This document shows positions 7,921-15,836 of a stretch of 64,000 nucleotides of DNA, piece after piece. Below the pieces are notes generated by a model, which saw nothing but the letters and a program-made list of their open reading frames with translations, did no database searches and was not told the origin of the DNA. Position numbers and translations under genes: made by a program. This DNA is from Streptomyces sp. SID13726 (GTDB lineage Bacteria > Actinomycetota > Actinomycetes > Streptomycetales > Streptomycetaceae). The DNA lies in contig NZ_JAAGLY010000011.1 in assembly GCF_010548375.1 (NCBI RefSeq), forward strand, positions 62,001-126,000, written 5' to 3'. The first letter of the stretch is position 1. Each line of letters opens with the position of its first letter.

Positions 7921-9263
7921 GCACCGCCGAGCGACTGACCTCCCTGGTCGGCGCCCTGCGCGCGCACGGGGTGCGGATCGGCACGGGCGAGACCGTGGAC
8001 GCGGCACAGGCGGTCGAGGCGCTGGGCCTCACGGACCGGGAGCTGCTGCGGGAGGGCCTGGCGGCGACGCTGCTGCACGGCACCGCCCAGCGGAAGGTGT
8101 TCGACCCGGTCTTCGACCTGTACTTCCCGCGCGGGGTCGGCGCGCCCGAGGAGTCCGCCGGGGACCGGGACGATCTGCGCGAGCGCCTGGCGAAGGCCCT
8201 CGCCGCGAACGACGAGACCCTGATGGGCCGCCTCGCGGTGGAGGCCGTCGACGGGTTCGGCGGATACGGCAACTCCCCCGCCTCGGACGGCTGGTCGTCG
8301 CACCAGACGCTCGACCGGCTGCGCCCGCAGACACTGCTCGCGCGCGTCCGCGACGACGTGCGGGGGCGGCAGGGCATGTCCGGGTTCACCGACCGGCTGC
8401 TGGAGGACGAGATCCGGCGGCGCATCGAGGCGTTCCGGGTGCTGGTGGCGGCGGAGGCCCGGCGGCGGGTCGCCGAGCGACGCGGCACGGACGAGATCGC
8501 CCGGCGCGCGGTCGCCCCGACCACCGACCGGGTCGACTTCCTGTTCGCCGGGAAGGACCGGCTGGCCGAACTGCGGCGCACGGTCCAGCCGTTGGCCCGC
8601 AAGCTCGCCACCCGGCTGGCGGCCCGCCGCCGCCGTGCCTCGCGGGGCAGTATCGATCTACGGCGGACTCTGCGCGGTTCGCTGTCGACGGGCGGGGTGC
8701 CGATGAAGCCGGTGCTGCGCAGGCGCCGGCCCGCCCGGCCCGAACTGGTGCTGCTGTGCGACGTGTCGGGCTCGGTGTCGGGGTTCTCGGACTTCACGAT
8801 GCTGCTGGTGCAGGCGCTGCACGACCAGTTCAGCAAGGTGCGGGTGTTCGCCTTCGTCAACCGGCTCGACGAGGTCACCCGTCTCCTGCGGCACGGCGCG
8901 GCCGACCCGGAGGGCCTCGGCGCCCGCATCCGCGCCGAGGCCACGCTCACGGGCTGGCACGGCAGCAGCGACTACGGCGTCGCGCTCGGCGAGTTCACGT
9001 CCCTGTACGGCGACGCGCTGAGCCCGCGCACGACGGTGTTCGTGCTCGGCGACGCCCGCACCAACATGAGCGACCCGAACCTGTCGGCCGTACGGGAGAT
9101 CACCGAACGGGCGCGCCGCGTCTACTGGTTGAACCCGGAGGCGTGTGCGCAGTGGGGCACGGGCGACTCGGCGGCTCATGACTACGCGGAGTTGGTGGAG
9201 ATGCACGAGTGCCGCAATGTCGTGCAGCTCAGTGCGCTGGTGGGGCGGCTGCTGCCGATCTGA
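7917..9263 (+). CDS. VWA domain-containing CoxE-like protein
   Basis: A 448-residue protein starting at GTG 7917, inside the MoxR stop. The first ~270 residues are helical and basic (RKLATRLAARRRRASRG). A VWA domain follows with the metal-ion site Asp-x-Ser-x-Ser in LLCDVSGSVSG (Asp at about residue 282) and a downstream TGWHGSSDYG threonine/glycine loop. The family (CoxE-like) partners MoxR ATPases in maturation of large enzymes such as CO dehydrogenase. No such target enzyme is encoded nearby, so the client is unknown. Confidence 0.88.
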   Translation: MSTAERLTSLVGALRAHGVRIGTGETVDAAQAVEALGLTDRELLREGLAATLLHGTAQRKVFDPVFDLYFPRGVGAPEESAGDRDDLRERLAKALAANDETLMGRLAVEAVDGFGGYGNSPASDGWSSHQTLDRLRPQTLLARVRDDVRGRQGMSGFTDRLLEDEIRRRIEAFRVLVAAEARRRVAERRGTDEIARRAVAPTTDRVDFLFAGKDRLAELRRTVQPLARKLATRLAARRRRASRGSIDLRRTLRGSLSTGGVPMKPVLRRRRPARPELVLLCDVSGSVSGFSDFTMLLVQALHDQFSKVRVFAFVNRLDEVTRLLRHGAADPEGLGARIRAEATLTGWHGSSDYGVALGEFTSLYGDALSPRTTVFVLGDARTNMSDPNLSAVREITERARRVYWLNPEACAQWGTGDSAAHDYAELVEMHECRNVVQLSALVGRLLPI

Positions 9264-9726
9264 CGGGACGCGCTGGACGCCGTCCGCGCCGGGCTGAGAG
9301 AACCCGGCCGTCCGCGAGGGATGCTGCCGGCCGCACGACCATCTGGTCGACACCGAGTCGATGCGCGAGCTCACCGCCATGGCCGACGACCCCGACGCCC
9401 GGGTGCGGATCGCCGTCTTCCACGCACCGGCCTGCGACCGGTGCAAGGGTGCTACCTGCGCGCCTGGCGCCGAGCTGGTTCCGGAGCCCGCGTCGCGGCA
9501 CCCGGCCGATGATCCCGATCCGCGGGCGCGGGCCGGGGCTGCCGAACCGGTGGGGAGGTTCGCCCACACCGACCCCGCACCGACCCCCGCACCGACCCCC
9601 GTGCCGTCGCCGCGCTGGAGGCCGGCCGTGCCGGGGACCCGAGTCCGGCGGTGCGGAGGAAGGCGGGCCGGTACGCGCCCGGCGGGAGCATCCACCGGCG
9701 GACCGCGCCGCCCGCGTCCAGGTGGG
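9264..9726. other. gene-poor spacer, possibly decayed coding sequence
   Basis: About 460 bp lie between the VWA and SDR genes, which converge. Short plus-strand frames give peptide stretches that look protein-like (STESMRELTAMADDPDARV... near 9355-9440) but shift frame repeatedly and keep no start, stop or motif. At about 9568-9606 a 12-bp unit (GCACCGACCCCC) is repeated three times. No terminator or RNA gene was recognised. Confidence 0.45.
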
Positions 9727-10428
9727 TCAGACCGCCAACTGCGGGTACAGCGCCCCGAGATCGGCGGCGAGACCGGCCTTGACCTGGCGGGTCAGGTCGT
9801 CCGCGAGCACCTCGAAGGCGCCGGACTCGATGCCGTCGAGGGCCTGCGCGGCGACGCTCTCGGGCGTGACCTTCGGGGCGTCGATCTCCGCGGCCATGTC
9901 CGTGTCGACGTATCCGACGTGCAGGCCGGTGACCTCGATGCCGCGCGGCCTCAGGTCCAGGCGCAGGGAGTTGGTCTGGGACCACAGGGCGGCCTTGGAG
10001 GCGCTGTAGGACCCGGCGACGCCGAGCCAGGAGAGCACCGAGTGGACGTTCAGGATGTGGCCGCCGCCGTTGCGCTCGATGACCGGGACGAAGGCGCGGG
10101 TCACGAGGAGCGGGCCGTAGAAGTTGGTCTCGAACTCGCGGCGCACATCCTCGACGGGGGCGTCCAAGAAGCTCGCCTTCACCGACGCGCCCGCGTTGTT
10201 GATCAGCAGGGTGACGTCCTGGGCCTGCTCGGCGGCGGCCGCGACGGAGGCGGGGTCGCTCACCTCCAGGGCCAGCGGCACGGCGTCAGGGTGGGTCACG
10301 GTCCGCGGGTCGCGCGCGGTGGCGTACACCTTCTTCGCGCCGCGCTCGTACAGGGCGGCCACCAGGGCCCGGCCGATACCACGGCTGCCGCCGGTGACGA
10401 GGGCGACGGAACCTTCGATGGTGGTCAT
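9727..10428 (-). CDS. short-chain dehydrogenase/reductase
   Basis: A 233-residue classical SDR with cofactor motif TGGSRGIG (~12-19), NNAG (~77-80), catalytic Ser ~130 and YSASK (Tyr141, Lys145). It should oxidise or reduce an alcohol/carbonyl with NAD(P); the substrate is unknown. A GGAG ribosome site lies 7 nt before the ATG at 10428. It is divergent from the quinone-oxidoreductase-like gene at 10552. Two TetR-type palindromes (10451-10464, 10483-10496) lie between the two starts, so both genes are probably induced together. Confidence 0.9.
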   Translation of the reverse strand: MTTIEGSVALVTGGSRGIGRALVAALYERGAKKVYATARDPRTVTHPDAVPLALEVSDPASVAAAAEQAQDVTLLINNAGASVKASFLDAPVEDVRREFETNFYGPLLVTRAFVPVIERNGGGHILNVHSVLSWLGVAGSYSASKAALWSQTNSLRLDLRPRGIEVTGLHVGYVDTDMAAEIDAPKVTPESVAAQALDGIESGAFEVLADDLTRQVKAGLAADLGALYPQLAV

Positions 10429-10450
10429 GCGAGTCTCCAGGAACGTCGAA

Positions 10451-10464
10451 AAACCGATCGGTTT
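10451..10464. promoter_or_regulatory. TetR operator 1, AAACCGATCGGTTT
   Basis: A perfect 14-bp palindrome 22 bp upstream of the SDR start. It has the same core as the site at the TetR gene (6950-6959). Its centre is 32 bp (about three helical turns) from the next copy. Confidence 0.82.
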
Positions 10465-10482
10465 ACGTACGTTCCACAGAGT

Positions 10483-10496
10483 AAACCGATCGGTTT
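10483..10496. promoter_or_regulatory. TetR operator 2, AAACCGATCGGTTT
   Basis: A second perfect 14-bp copy, 55 bp upstream of the oxidoreductase start at 10552. An ACGTACGT palindrome (10464-10471) lies between the two operators. Confidence 0.82.
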
Positions 10497-10551
10497 CAGG
10501 TGGCAAGGCCGACGCCTTTCCCTACGCTCCGCAGTGACGGAGGGGGGTCCC

Positions 10552-11526
10552 ATGAAGGCGGTCGTCCAGGACCGGTACGGCTCAGTGGACACACTGGAGT
10601 TGCGGGAGGTCGAGCAGCCGGCGCCGGCCGCCGGGGAGGTGCTGGTACGGGTGCACGCGGCCTCGGTCAACGCCTACGACTGGCACTACCTGCACGGCGA
10701 CCCGAAGATCGCCCGGCTGGCGTTCGGGCTGCGCGCGCCGAAGGTGCGCATCAGGGGGCGGGACTTCGCGGGCCGGGTCGAGGGCGTCGGCCCCGGCGTC
10801 GAGGGACTGCGCCCCGGTGACGAGGTGTACGGCGAGACGGACGGCAGCTTCGCCGAGTACGTGTGCGCCAAGGACAGCGAGACCGACCTCAAGCCGGCCC
10901 ACCTCACCTTCGAGCAGGCGGCCGCGATGCCGCTGGCGGCGAACACCGCGCTCATGGGGCTGCGGGACGTGGCGGGCCTCAAGGCGGGGCAGTCCGTCCT
11001 GGTCAACGGGGCGTCGGGCGGTGTGGGCACCTTCGCCGTGCAGATCGCCAAGGCGTTCGGCGCCGAGGTGACCGGGGTGTGCAGCTCGCGCAACGCCGAA
11101 CTCGTCGGATCGCTCGGGGCGGACCAGGTCGTCGACTACGGCCGGGAGGACTTCACCCGGGCCGGACACCGCTACGACGTCCTGCTGGACCTGGTCGGCA
11201 ACCGGTCACTGCGCGACCTGCGGCGCGCGACGGCTCCGACGGGCACGATCGTGCTGTCCGGCGGGGGCGTGTTCGAGGGCGGCAGCGTACTGGGCCCGAT
11301 ACGGCTGGTGGCACGGGGACAGCTCGCCTCTCCCTTCATCCGGCAACGCGTGGCCCAGCTCCCGGCGAAGGCGAGCAAGGAGAACTTCGCGACACTCCGA
11401 GAACTCGCCGAGGCGGGCAAGATCGCCCCGGTCGTCGAACGGACCTACCCGCTGACCGAGACGGCCGAGGCCATCCGTCACCTGGAGGTGGAGCACGCGC
11501 GGGCGAAGATCGTCCTCACTGTGTGA
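10552..11526 (+). CDS. NADP-dependent quinone oxidoreductase-like MDR protein
   Basis: A 324-residue medium-chain reductase. The N-terminal GroES-like part has no zinc-binding cysteine cluster (RGRDFAGRVEGVG instead), and the cofactor motif is NGASGGVGTFAVQIAK (~152-167). It is therefore a zinc-independent NADPH:quinone reductase or enone-reductase type. A strong GGAGGGGG ribosome site precedes the ATG. It is divergent from the SDR and shares the paired TetR operators, which suggests detoxification or turnover of a carbonyl compound sensed by the TetR at 6344. Confidence 0.9.
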   Translation: MKAVVQDRYGSVDTLELREVEQPAPAAGEVLVRVHAASVNAYDWHYLHGDPKIARLAFGLRAPKVRIRGRDFAGRVEGVGPGVEGLRPGDEVYGETDGSFAEYVCAKDSETDLKPAHLTFEQAAAMPLAANTALMGLRDVAGLKAGQSVLVNGASGGVGTFAVQIAKAFGAEVTGVCSSRNAELVGSLGADQVVDYGREDFTRAGHRYDVLLDLVGNRSLRDLRRATAPTGTIVLSGGGVFEGGSVLGPIRLVARGQLASPFIRQRVAQLPAKASKENFATLRELAEAGKIAPVVERTYPLTETAEAIRHLEVEHARAKIVLTV

Positions 11527-11562
11527 GCGTCACCGCATGAGAGTGAGCGTCACCGCATGAGA
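11523..11562. repeat. perfect 20-bp tandem duplication over a stop codon
   Basis: The sequence GTGAGCGTCACCGCATGAGA occurs twice in tandem without mismatch. The first copy contains the TGA stop of the oxidoreductase gene (11524-11526), so the duplication added only untranslated bases. Confidence 0.85.
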
Positions 11563-11641
11563 CGCCCCGCGTGACTGAGACACCCGGGTGCGCGACGAGC
11601 GTGCCCCAGGGTCGTCCCAGGCGCACAGCCGCCCCCGCGCC

Positions 11642-12001
11642 TCACCTCTCCTTCGCGTAGTCCTTCGCCATGCCACCGGCGAAGTCGTAGACCACGCACT
11701 GTTCGTCGCCGACGACCCAGGCGTCGTGTCCCGGTGCCGCCACGAAGATGTCGCCGGGGCCCACCTCGCCCTCGCCGCCGTCGTCCATGACGATGTGCAT
11801 GCGGCCCTGGACCACATAGCCGTTGTGGTGGACCTCGCAGCTCCTGGTCCCCGCGATGGGGGCCACCGACTGGGACCAGCGCCAGCCGGGCTCGAAGGTG
11901 CCCACGGCGAAGTCCAGTCCCGTCATGTGGACCGCTTCGAGATGCCCCTTGGGGAAGTCCCTGCGTTCGTCCGGCTTGTCCAGCGTCTTCACCTCGAGCA
12001 T
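11642..12001 (-). CDS. cupin-domain protein
   Basis: A 119-residue single-domain cupin. The first motif carries CEVHHNGYVVQG (two His available for metal) and the second is PGDIFVAAPGHDAWVVGDE. Glycine-rich turns and beta alternation run through it. It may be a small metal-dependent enzyme or a ligand-binding protein; the substrate is unknown. A GGGAGAG ribosome site lies 6 nt before the ATG, and the hairpin at 12016-12038 separates it from the threonine dehydratase gene upstream. Confidence 0.82.
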   Translation of the reverse strand: MLEVKTLDKPDERRDFPKGHLEAVHMTGLDFAVGTFEPGWRWSQSVAPIAGTRSCEVHHNGYVVQGRMHIVMDDGGEGEVGPGDIFVAAPGHDAWVVGDEQCVVYDFAGGMAKDYAKER

Positions 12002-12015
12002 GACGGCTCTCCCTT

Positions 12016-12038
12016 CCGGCCGTGTCCGTCACGGCCGG
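12016..12038. terminator. hairpin between dehydratase and cupin genes
   Basis: A perfect 9-bp stem (CCGGCCGTG/CACGGCCGG) with a 5-base loop lies just upstream of the cupin ribosome site. It could end the dehydratase transcript or act as a leader hairpin for the cupin gene. Confidence 0.5.
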
Positions 12039-12161
12039 GGCCGGTCTCCGTCTCCCGCCCGTCGCGGGCGGCACCGGCGGGGTCCGAGCCCCACCACTCC
12101 ATGGTCCGCCTGTCCAGTCGGCACTGCCATTCGAGTGAACGAGCCGGCTCGTTCGGCCCGG

Positions 12162-13139
12162 TCAGTCCTCGCAGGCGCACAGCCGCGCGAACCGCTCCGC
12201 GTCGACGTTGCCGCCCGAGACGATCACCCCGACCCGGTCCGGCAGGTCGCTCACCCGGCCGCTGAGCAGGGCGGCCAGCGGGGTCGCGCCGCTCGGTTCG
12301 ACGACCATCTTCAGCCGCTCGAAGGCGAACCGCATGGCCGCGCGGATCTCGTCGTCGGAGACCAGCGCGATCTCGTCGACCAAGCGCCGGTTCACGGAGA
12401 AGGTCAGCTCGCCGGGCGTGGGCAGGGCCTGTCCGTCGGCGATGGTCTTCGGCACCGGGACGCTGACGCGCCGCCCCGCCTCCAGGGACCGCCTGGTGTC
12501 GTCACCGGCCTCGGGTTCCACGCCGATCATGCGGATGCCCGGGTGCGCGCCCTTGGCCGCGGTCGCGCTCCCCGCCATCAGCCCACCGCCCCCGACCGGA
12601 GCGAGCAGAGCACCCAACTCCCCCGTTTCTTCTAGGAGTTCGAGGGCCGCCGTACCTTGTCCGGCCATCACGTGCGGGTGATCGTACGGCGGGATGAGCG
12701 CCAGGCCCCGCTCGGCGGCCAGGGCCCCGGCGATGGCCTCGCGGTCGCCGGTGTAGCGGTCGTAGGTGACGATCTCGGCGCCGTAGCCCTCGGTGGCCAC
12801 CCGCTTGGAGCGCGGGGCGTCCTCGGGCATGACGATCACGGCGGTGGTGCCGAGCTCTCGGGCGGCGAGGGCGACGGCCTGGGCGTGGTTGCCCGAGGAG
12901 TACGCGGCGATGCCCCGGGCCAGCTGGTCCGGGGTCAGCCGGGAGGCCGCGTTGTAGGCGCCGCGGAACTTGAAGGCGCCGACGCGCTGGAAGTTCTCGC
13001 ACTTCAGAAAGGTCTCGGCGCCGACCAGGGTGTCGAGGGTCCGCGAGCGCAGCACGGGTGTGCGGTGGGCGACGCCCTTGAGCCGGGCGGCGGCGTCCAG
13101 GATGTCGTCCAGGGTGACCGGTGGGGTGGTGGTCGTCAC
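12162..13139 (-). CDS. threonine/serine dehydratase (PLP-dependent)
   Basis: A 325-residue fold-type II PLP enzyme. Lys57 in AFKFRGAYNA binds the cofactor, SSGNHAQAVA binds the substrate carboxylate, and the glycine-rich loop PVGGGGLMAG (~181-190) holds the phosphate. With no C-terminal ACT regulatory domain it is the catabolic TdcB-like or serine-racemase-like type. It would deaminate threonine or serine to a keto acid and ammonia. The GTG start at 13139 overlaps the stop of the regulator gene (GTGA), so both are expressed from one message. Confidence 0.9.
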   Translation of the reverse strand: MTTTTPPVTLDDILDAAARLKGVAHRTPVLRSRTLDTLVGAETFLKCENFQRVGAFKFRGAYNAASRLTPDQLARGIAAYSSGNHAQAVALAARELGTTAVIVMPEDAPRSKRVATEGYGAEIVTYDRYTGDREAIAGALAAERGLALIPPYDHPHVMAGQGTAALELLEETGELGALLAPVGGGGLMAGSATAAKGAHPGIRMIGVEPEAGDDTRRSLEAGRRVSVPVPKTIADGQALPTPGELTFSVNRRLVDEIALVSDDEIRAAMRFAFERLKMVVEPSGATPLAALLSGRVSDLPDRVGVIVSGGNVDAERFARLCACED

Positions 13140-13789
13140 GAGGGTCCTCCGGAGTGCGCCTGTTTGCGGGACTGGGCCAGATAGCTGTAGGCGGAGGCGC
13201 GGGAGATGCCGAGCCGGCCGGCGACCTGCTCGATCGCGCGCCGCACCGCGAACACCCCCCGTTCGTCCAGGCTCCGGAAGAGGTCCAGGCGCCCCGCGCG
13301 GTCGAGCAGGGCCCACGACTGGTGCCGGTGGGTGTCGAGCATGACGTCGACGACGGAGTCGATGTCGTCGCCGAAAGTGGTGACGGGAGGTTCGGCGGGG
13401 GTCGCGCCGATCCCGGCCAGCGCTCCCAGCAGGGCGTGGACCTCGCTCGCCGCCCCGATGTCGACGTTGACGCACAGGGCACCGAAGACCGCGCCCGAGG
13501 AGTCCCGCAGCGGCATCGTCGACGACTTGACCAGCTTGCCGGTGTCGGTTCTGGTCACGTAGTTCAGCTCGTCGCCCGCCTCGTCCCCGCGGGCGACCAT
13601 CCGCAGGCCGATCTGGCTCATCGCCCCGCCCACCGCGCGCCCCGTCACCGAGCCGGCGATGGCCACGACCGACTTCTCCGGGTTCCGGTAGTCGTGGAGC
13701 ACCACCTCGCACACCGGGCCGAAGGTCGCCACGATGCCGTCGACGACCGGTGTGAGCGCGGCGAGGATCGCGTCCCGCTCCGCCTCCAT
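13136..13789 (-). CDS. YheO/DauR-like PAS and HTH regulator
   Basis: A 217-residue regulator. Residues ~1-120 resemble the YheO PAS-like domain (VLHDYRNPEKSVVAIAGSVTGRAVGG). The C-terminus is a helix-turn-helix of the DauR type (GVFAVRRAIEQVAGRLGISRASAYSYLAQSRK). Members of this family control D-arginine or other amino-acid catabolic genes. The ATG at 13789 follows GGGAGG and overlaps the downstream dehydratase, so the regulator most likely controls its own operon in response to an amino acid. Confidence 0.85.
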   Translation of the reverse strand: MEAERDAILAALTPVVDGIVATFGPVCEVVLHDYRNPEKSVVAIAGSVTGRAVGGAMSQIGLRMVARGDEAGDELNYVTRTDTGKLVKSSTMPLRDSSGAVFGALCVNVDIGAASEVHALLGALAGIGATPAEPPVTTFGDDIDSVVDVMLDTHRHQSWALLDRAGRLDLFRSLDERGVFAVRRAIEQVAGRLGISRASAYSYLAQSRKQAHSGGPS

Positions 13790-13899
13790 CACATCCTCCC
13801 GTCTCCAACCGTCCGACCAGACTAGCAATCCATCCGTTGGACCACCAGTCCAATCCCGTCACCCCTTCGGGTGTTTGTCCATGGATCTTGACGGCCCGG

Positions 13900-13915
13900 A
13901 TGTTACCGGTAACAT
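13900..13915. promoter_or_regulatory. LacI-type operator ATGTTACCGGTAACAT
   Basis: A perfect 16-bp palindrome with a central CG, 163 bp before the GH35 gene start. It has the usual form of a LacI-family operator and is the likely site for the LacI at 18334-19401. The regulator assignment is inferred from position. Confidence 0.75.
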
Positions 13916-14078
13916 TCATGTTCATGTCCTTGCTGACGGCACCGCACGGTCCGCGACCGGGACCCCGTCGCCGTGCCCCGCAACGGCATGACGGTCTGTC
14001 CACTGTCGGCGTCCGTCAGGGAGTTGGCGCCCCACTTGTCCGCCGGTACCGGTCTGTTCACTTCGAAGGGATGCCCGC

Positions 14079-15836
14079 ATGCCCGCTCTGACGACGTCCT
14101 CCGACGGTTTCCTCCTGCACGGCGAGCCGTTCCGGATCATCTCCGGGGCCATGCACTACTTCCGCATCCACCCCGACCAGTGGACCGACCGGCTGCGCAA
14201 GGCCCGGCTGATGGGCCTCAACACCATCGAGACCTATCTGCCGTGGAACCTCCACGAGCCGGAGCCGGGCACCCTCGTCCTGGACGGTCTCCTCGATCTG
14301 CCGCGCTGGCTGCGGCTGGCCCAGGACGAGGGACTCAACGTCCTGTTGCGCCCCGGCCCGTTCATCTGCGCCGAGTGGGACGACGGCGGTCTGCCGGCCT
14401 GGCTGCTCGCCGACCACGACATCCGGCTGCGCAGCAGCGACCCCCGCTTCACAGCGGCGTTCGACGGCTATCTCGACCAACTGCTGCCGGTGCTGCGGCC
14501 GTTCATGGCGGCGCACGGCGGTCCGGTGATCGCCGTGCAGGTGGAGAACGAGTACGGGGCCTACGGCGACGACACCGCGTATCTCAAGCACGTCCACCAG
14601 GCGCTGCGGGACCGGGGCGTGGAGGAGCTGCTGTACACCTGCGACCAGGCCAACGCCGAGCATCTGGCGGCCGGTACCCTCCCGGGCACGCTCGCCACGG
14701 TCACCTTCGGCAGCCGGGTCGAGGAGAACCTGGCCGCGCTCCGCGCCCATCAGCCCCAAGGTCCCCTGATGTGCTCGGAGTTCTGGGTCGGCTGGTTCGA
14801 CCACTGGGGCGGCCCGCACCATGTGCGCCCGGCCGCCGACGCCGCGGCCGACCTGGACCGGCTGCTGTCGGCGGGCGCCTCGGTCAACATCTACATGTTC
14901 CACGGCGGCACCAACTTCGGCTTCACCAACGGCGCCAACCACAAGCACGCCTACGAACCCACCATCACGTCCTACGACTACGACGCCCCGCTCACCGAGA
15001 GCGGTGACCCCGGCCCCAAGTACCACGCGTTCCGCGAGGTCATCGCCCGCCGCACGGGCGTACCCGAGGAGCCGGCCCCGGCGCCCGCGCCCAAACTCCC
15101 CGTCACCGACGTCGACCTGGACCACCGGGCGCCGCTGCTGCCGTACGTCCGCGGGCTCTCCGCGGTGAGCACCGAGGCGCCGGTGACGATGAACGAGCTG
15201 GGCCTGCACACGGGTTACGTGCTCTACCGCACCACGCTGCCCGGCTCGGGCGACGGCCTGCTGCACTTCCCCGGCGGGGTCGGGGACCGCGCCCAGGTGT
15301 TCGTGGACGGCGCCGCCGCCGGCGTACTGGAGCGGGAACGGCACGACGAGACGCTGTCCGTGCGGGTGCCGCATGCGGACGCCGTGCTCGAAGTGCTCGT
15401 GGAGAACATGGGCGGGGTCAACTACGGGCCGCGGATCGGGGCGCCCAAGGGGCTGCTCGGACCGGTGTCCTTCCGGGGCGACGAGCTACGGGGCTGGGAG
15501 GCGCGGGCGGTGCCGGTCGACGACCTGGCCGGCGTGCCGTTCGGGCCGTCGGACGCGGCCACGGACTCCGTGCCCGCGTTCCACCGGGGCACCTTCGAGG
15601 TGGACACCCCGGCCGACACCTTCCTCGCCCTGCCCGGCTGGACGAAGGGGCAGGCCTGGGTCAACGGCTTCCACCTGGGCCGCTACTGGAACCGGGGCCC
15701 GCAGCACACGCTGTACGTACCCGCCCCCGTCCTGCGCCCCGGCGCCAACGAACTCGTGCTCCTGGAACTGCACGCCACCACCGCCACGCGCGCCCAGCTC
15801 ACCGACACGCCCGACCTCGGACCGGAGACCGACTGA
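14079..15836 (+). CDS. beta-galactosidase, glycoside hydrolase family 35
   Basis: A 585-residue enzyme with no signal peptide, probably cytoplasmic. The GH35 barrel begins with FRIISGAMHYFRIHPDQW. The acid/base is Glu158 in QVENEYGAYG and the nucleophile Glu234 in MCSEFWVGWFDHWGG. The YMFHGGTNFGFTNGAN loop is diagnostic. A beta-rich C-terminal part (PGWTKGQAWVNGFHLGRYWNRGPQ) is the usual jelly-roll domain. It should cleave beta-galactosides taken up as small sugars. It heads an operon with a second GH35 gene that starts within its stop codon (TGATG), behind a LacI-type palindrome. Confidence 0.93.
   Translation: MPALTTSSDGFLLHGEPFRIISGAMHYFRIHPDQWTDRLRKARLMGLNTIETYLPWNLHEPEPGTLVLDGLLDLPRWLRLAQDEGLNVLLRPGPFICAEWDDGGLPAWLLADHDIRLRSSDPRFTAAFDGYLDQLLPVLRPFMAAHGGPVIAVQVENEYGAYGDDTAYLKHVHQALRDRGVEELLYTCDQANAEHLAAGTLPGTLATVTFGSRVEENLAALRAHQPQGPLMCSEFWVGWFDHWGGPHHVRPAADAAADLDRLLSAGASVNIYMFHGGTNFGFTNGANHKHAYEPTITSYDYDAPLTESGDPGPKYHAFREVIARRTGVPEEPAPAPAPKLPVTDVDLDHRAPLLPYVRGLSAVSTEAPVTMNELGLHTGYVLYRTTLPGSGDGLLHFPGGVGDRAQVFVDGAAAGVLERERHDETLSVRVPHADAVLEVLVENMGGVNYGPRIGAPKGLLGPVSFRGDELRGWEARAVPVDDLAGVPFGPSDAATDSVPAFHRGTFEVDTPADTFLALPGWTKGQAWVNGFHLGRYWNRGPQHTLYVPAPVLRPGANELVLLELHATTATRAQLTDTPDLGPETD

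Noticed and set aside
12016..12038. A riboswitch upstream of the cupin gene.
   Set aside because: Only a simple hairpin is present, and a plain terminator explains it equally well.
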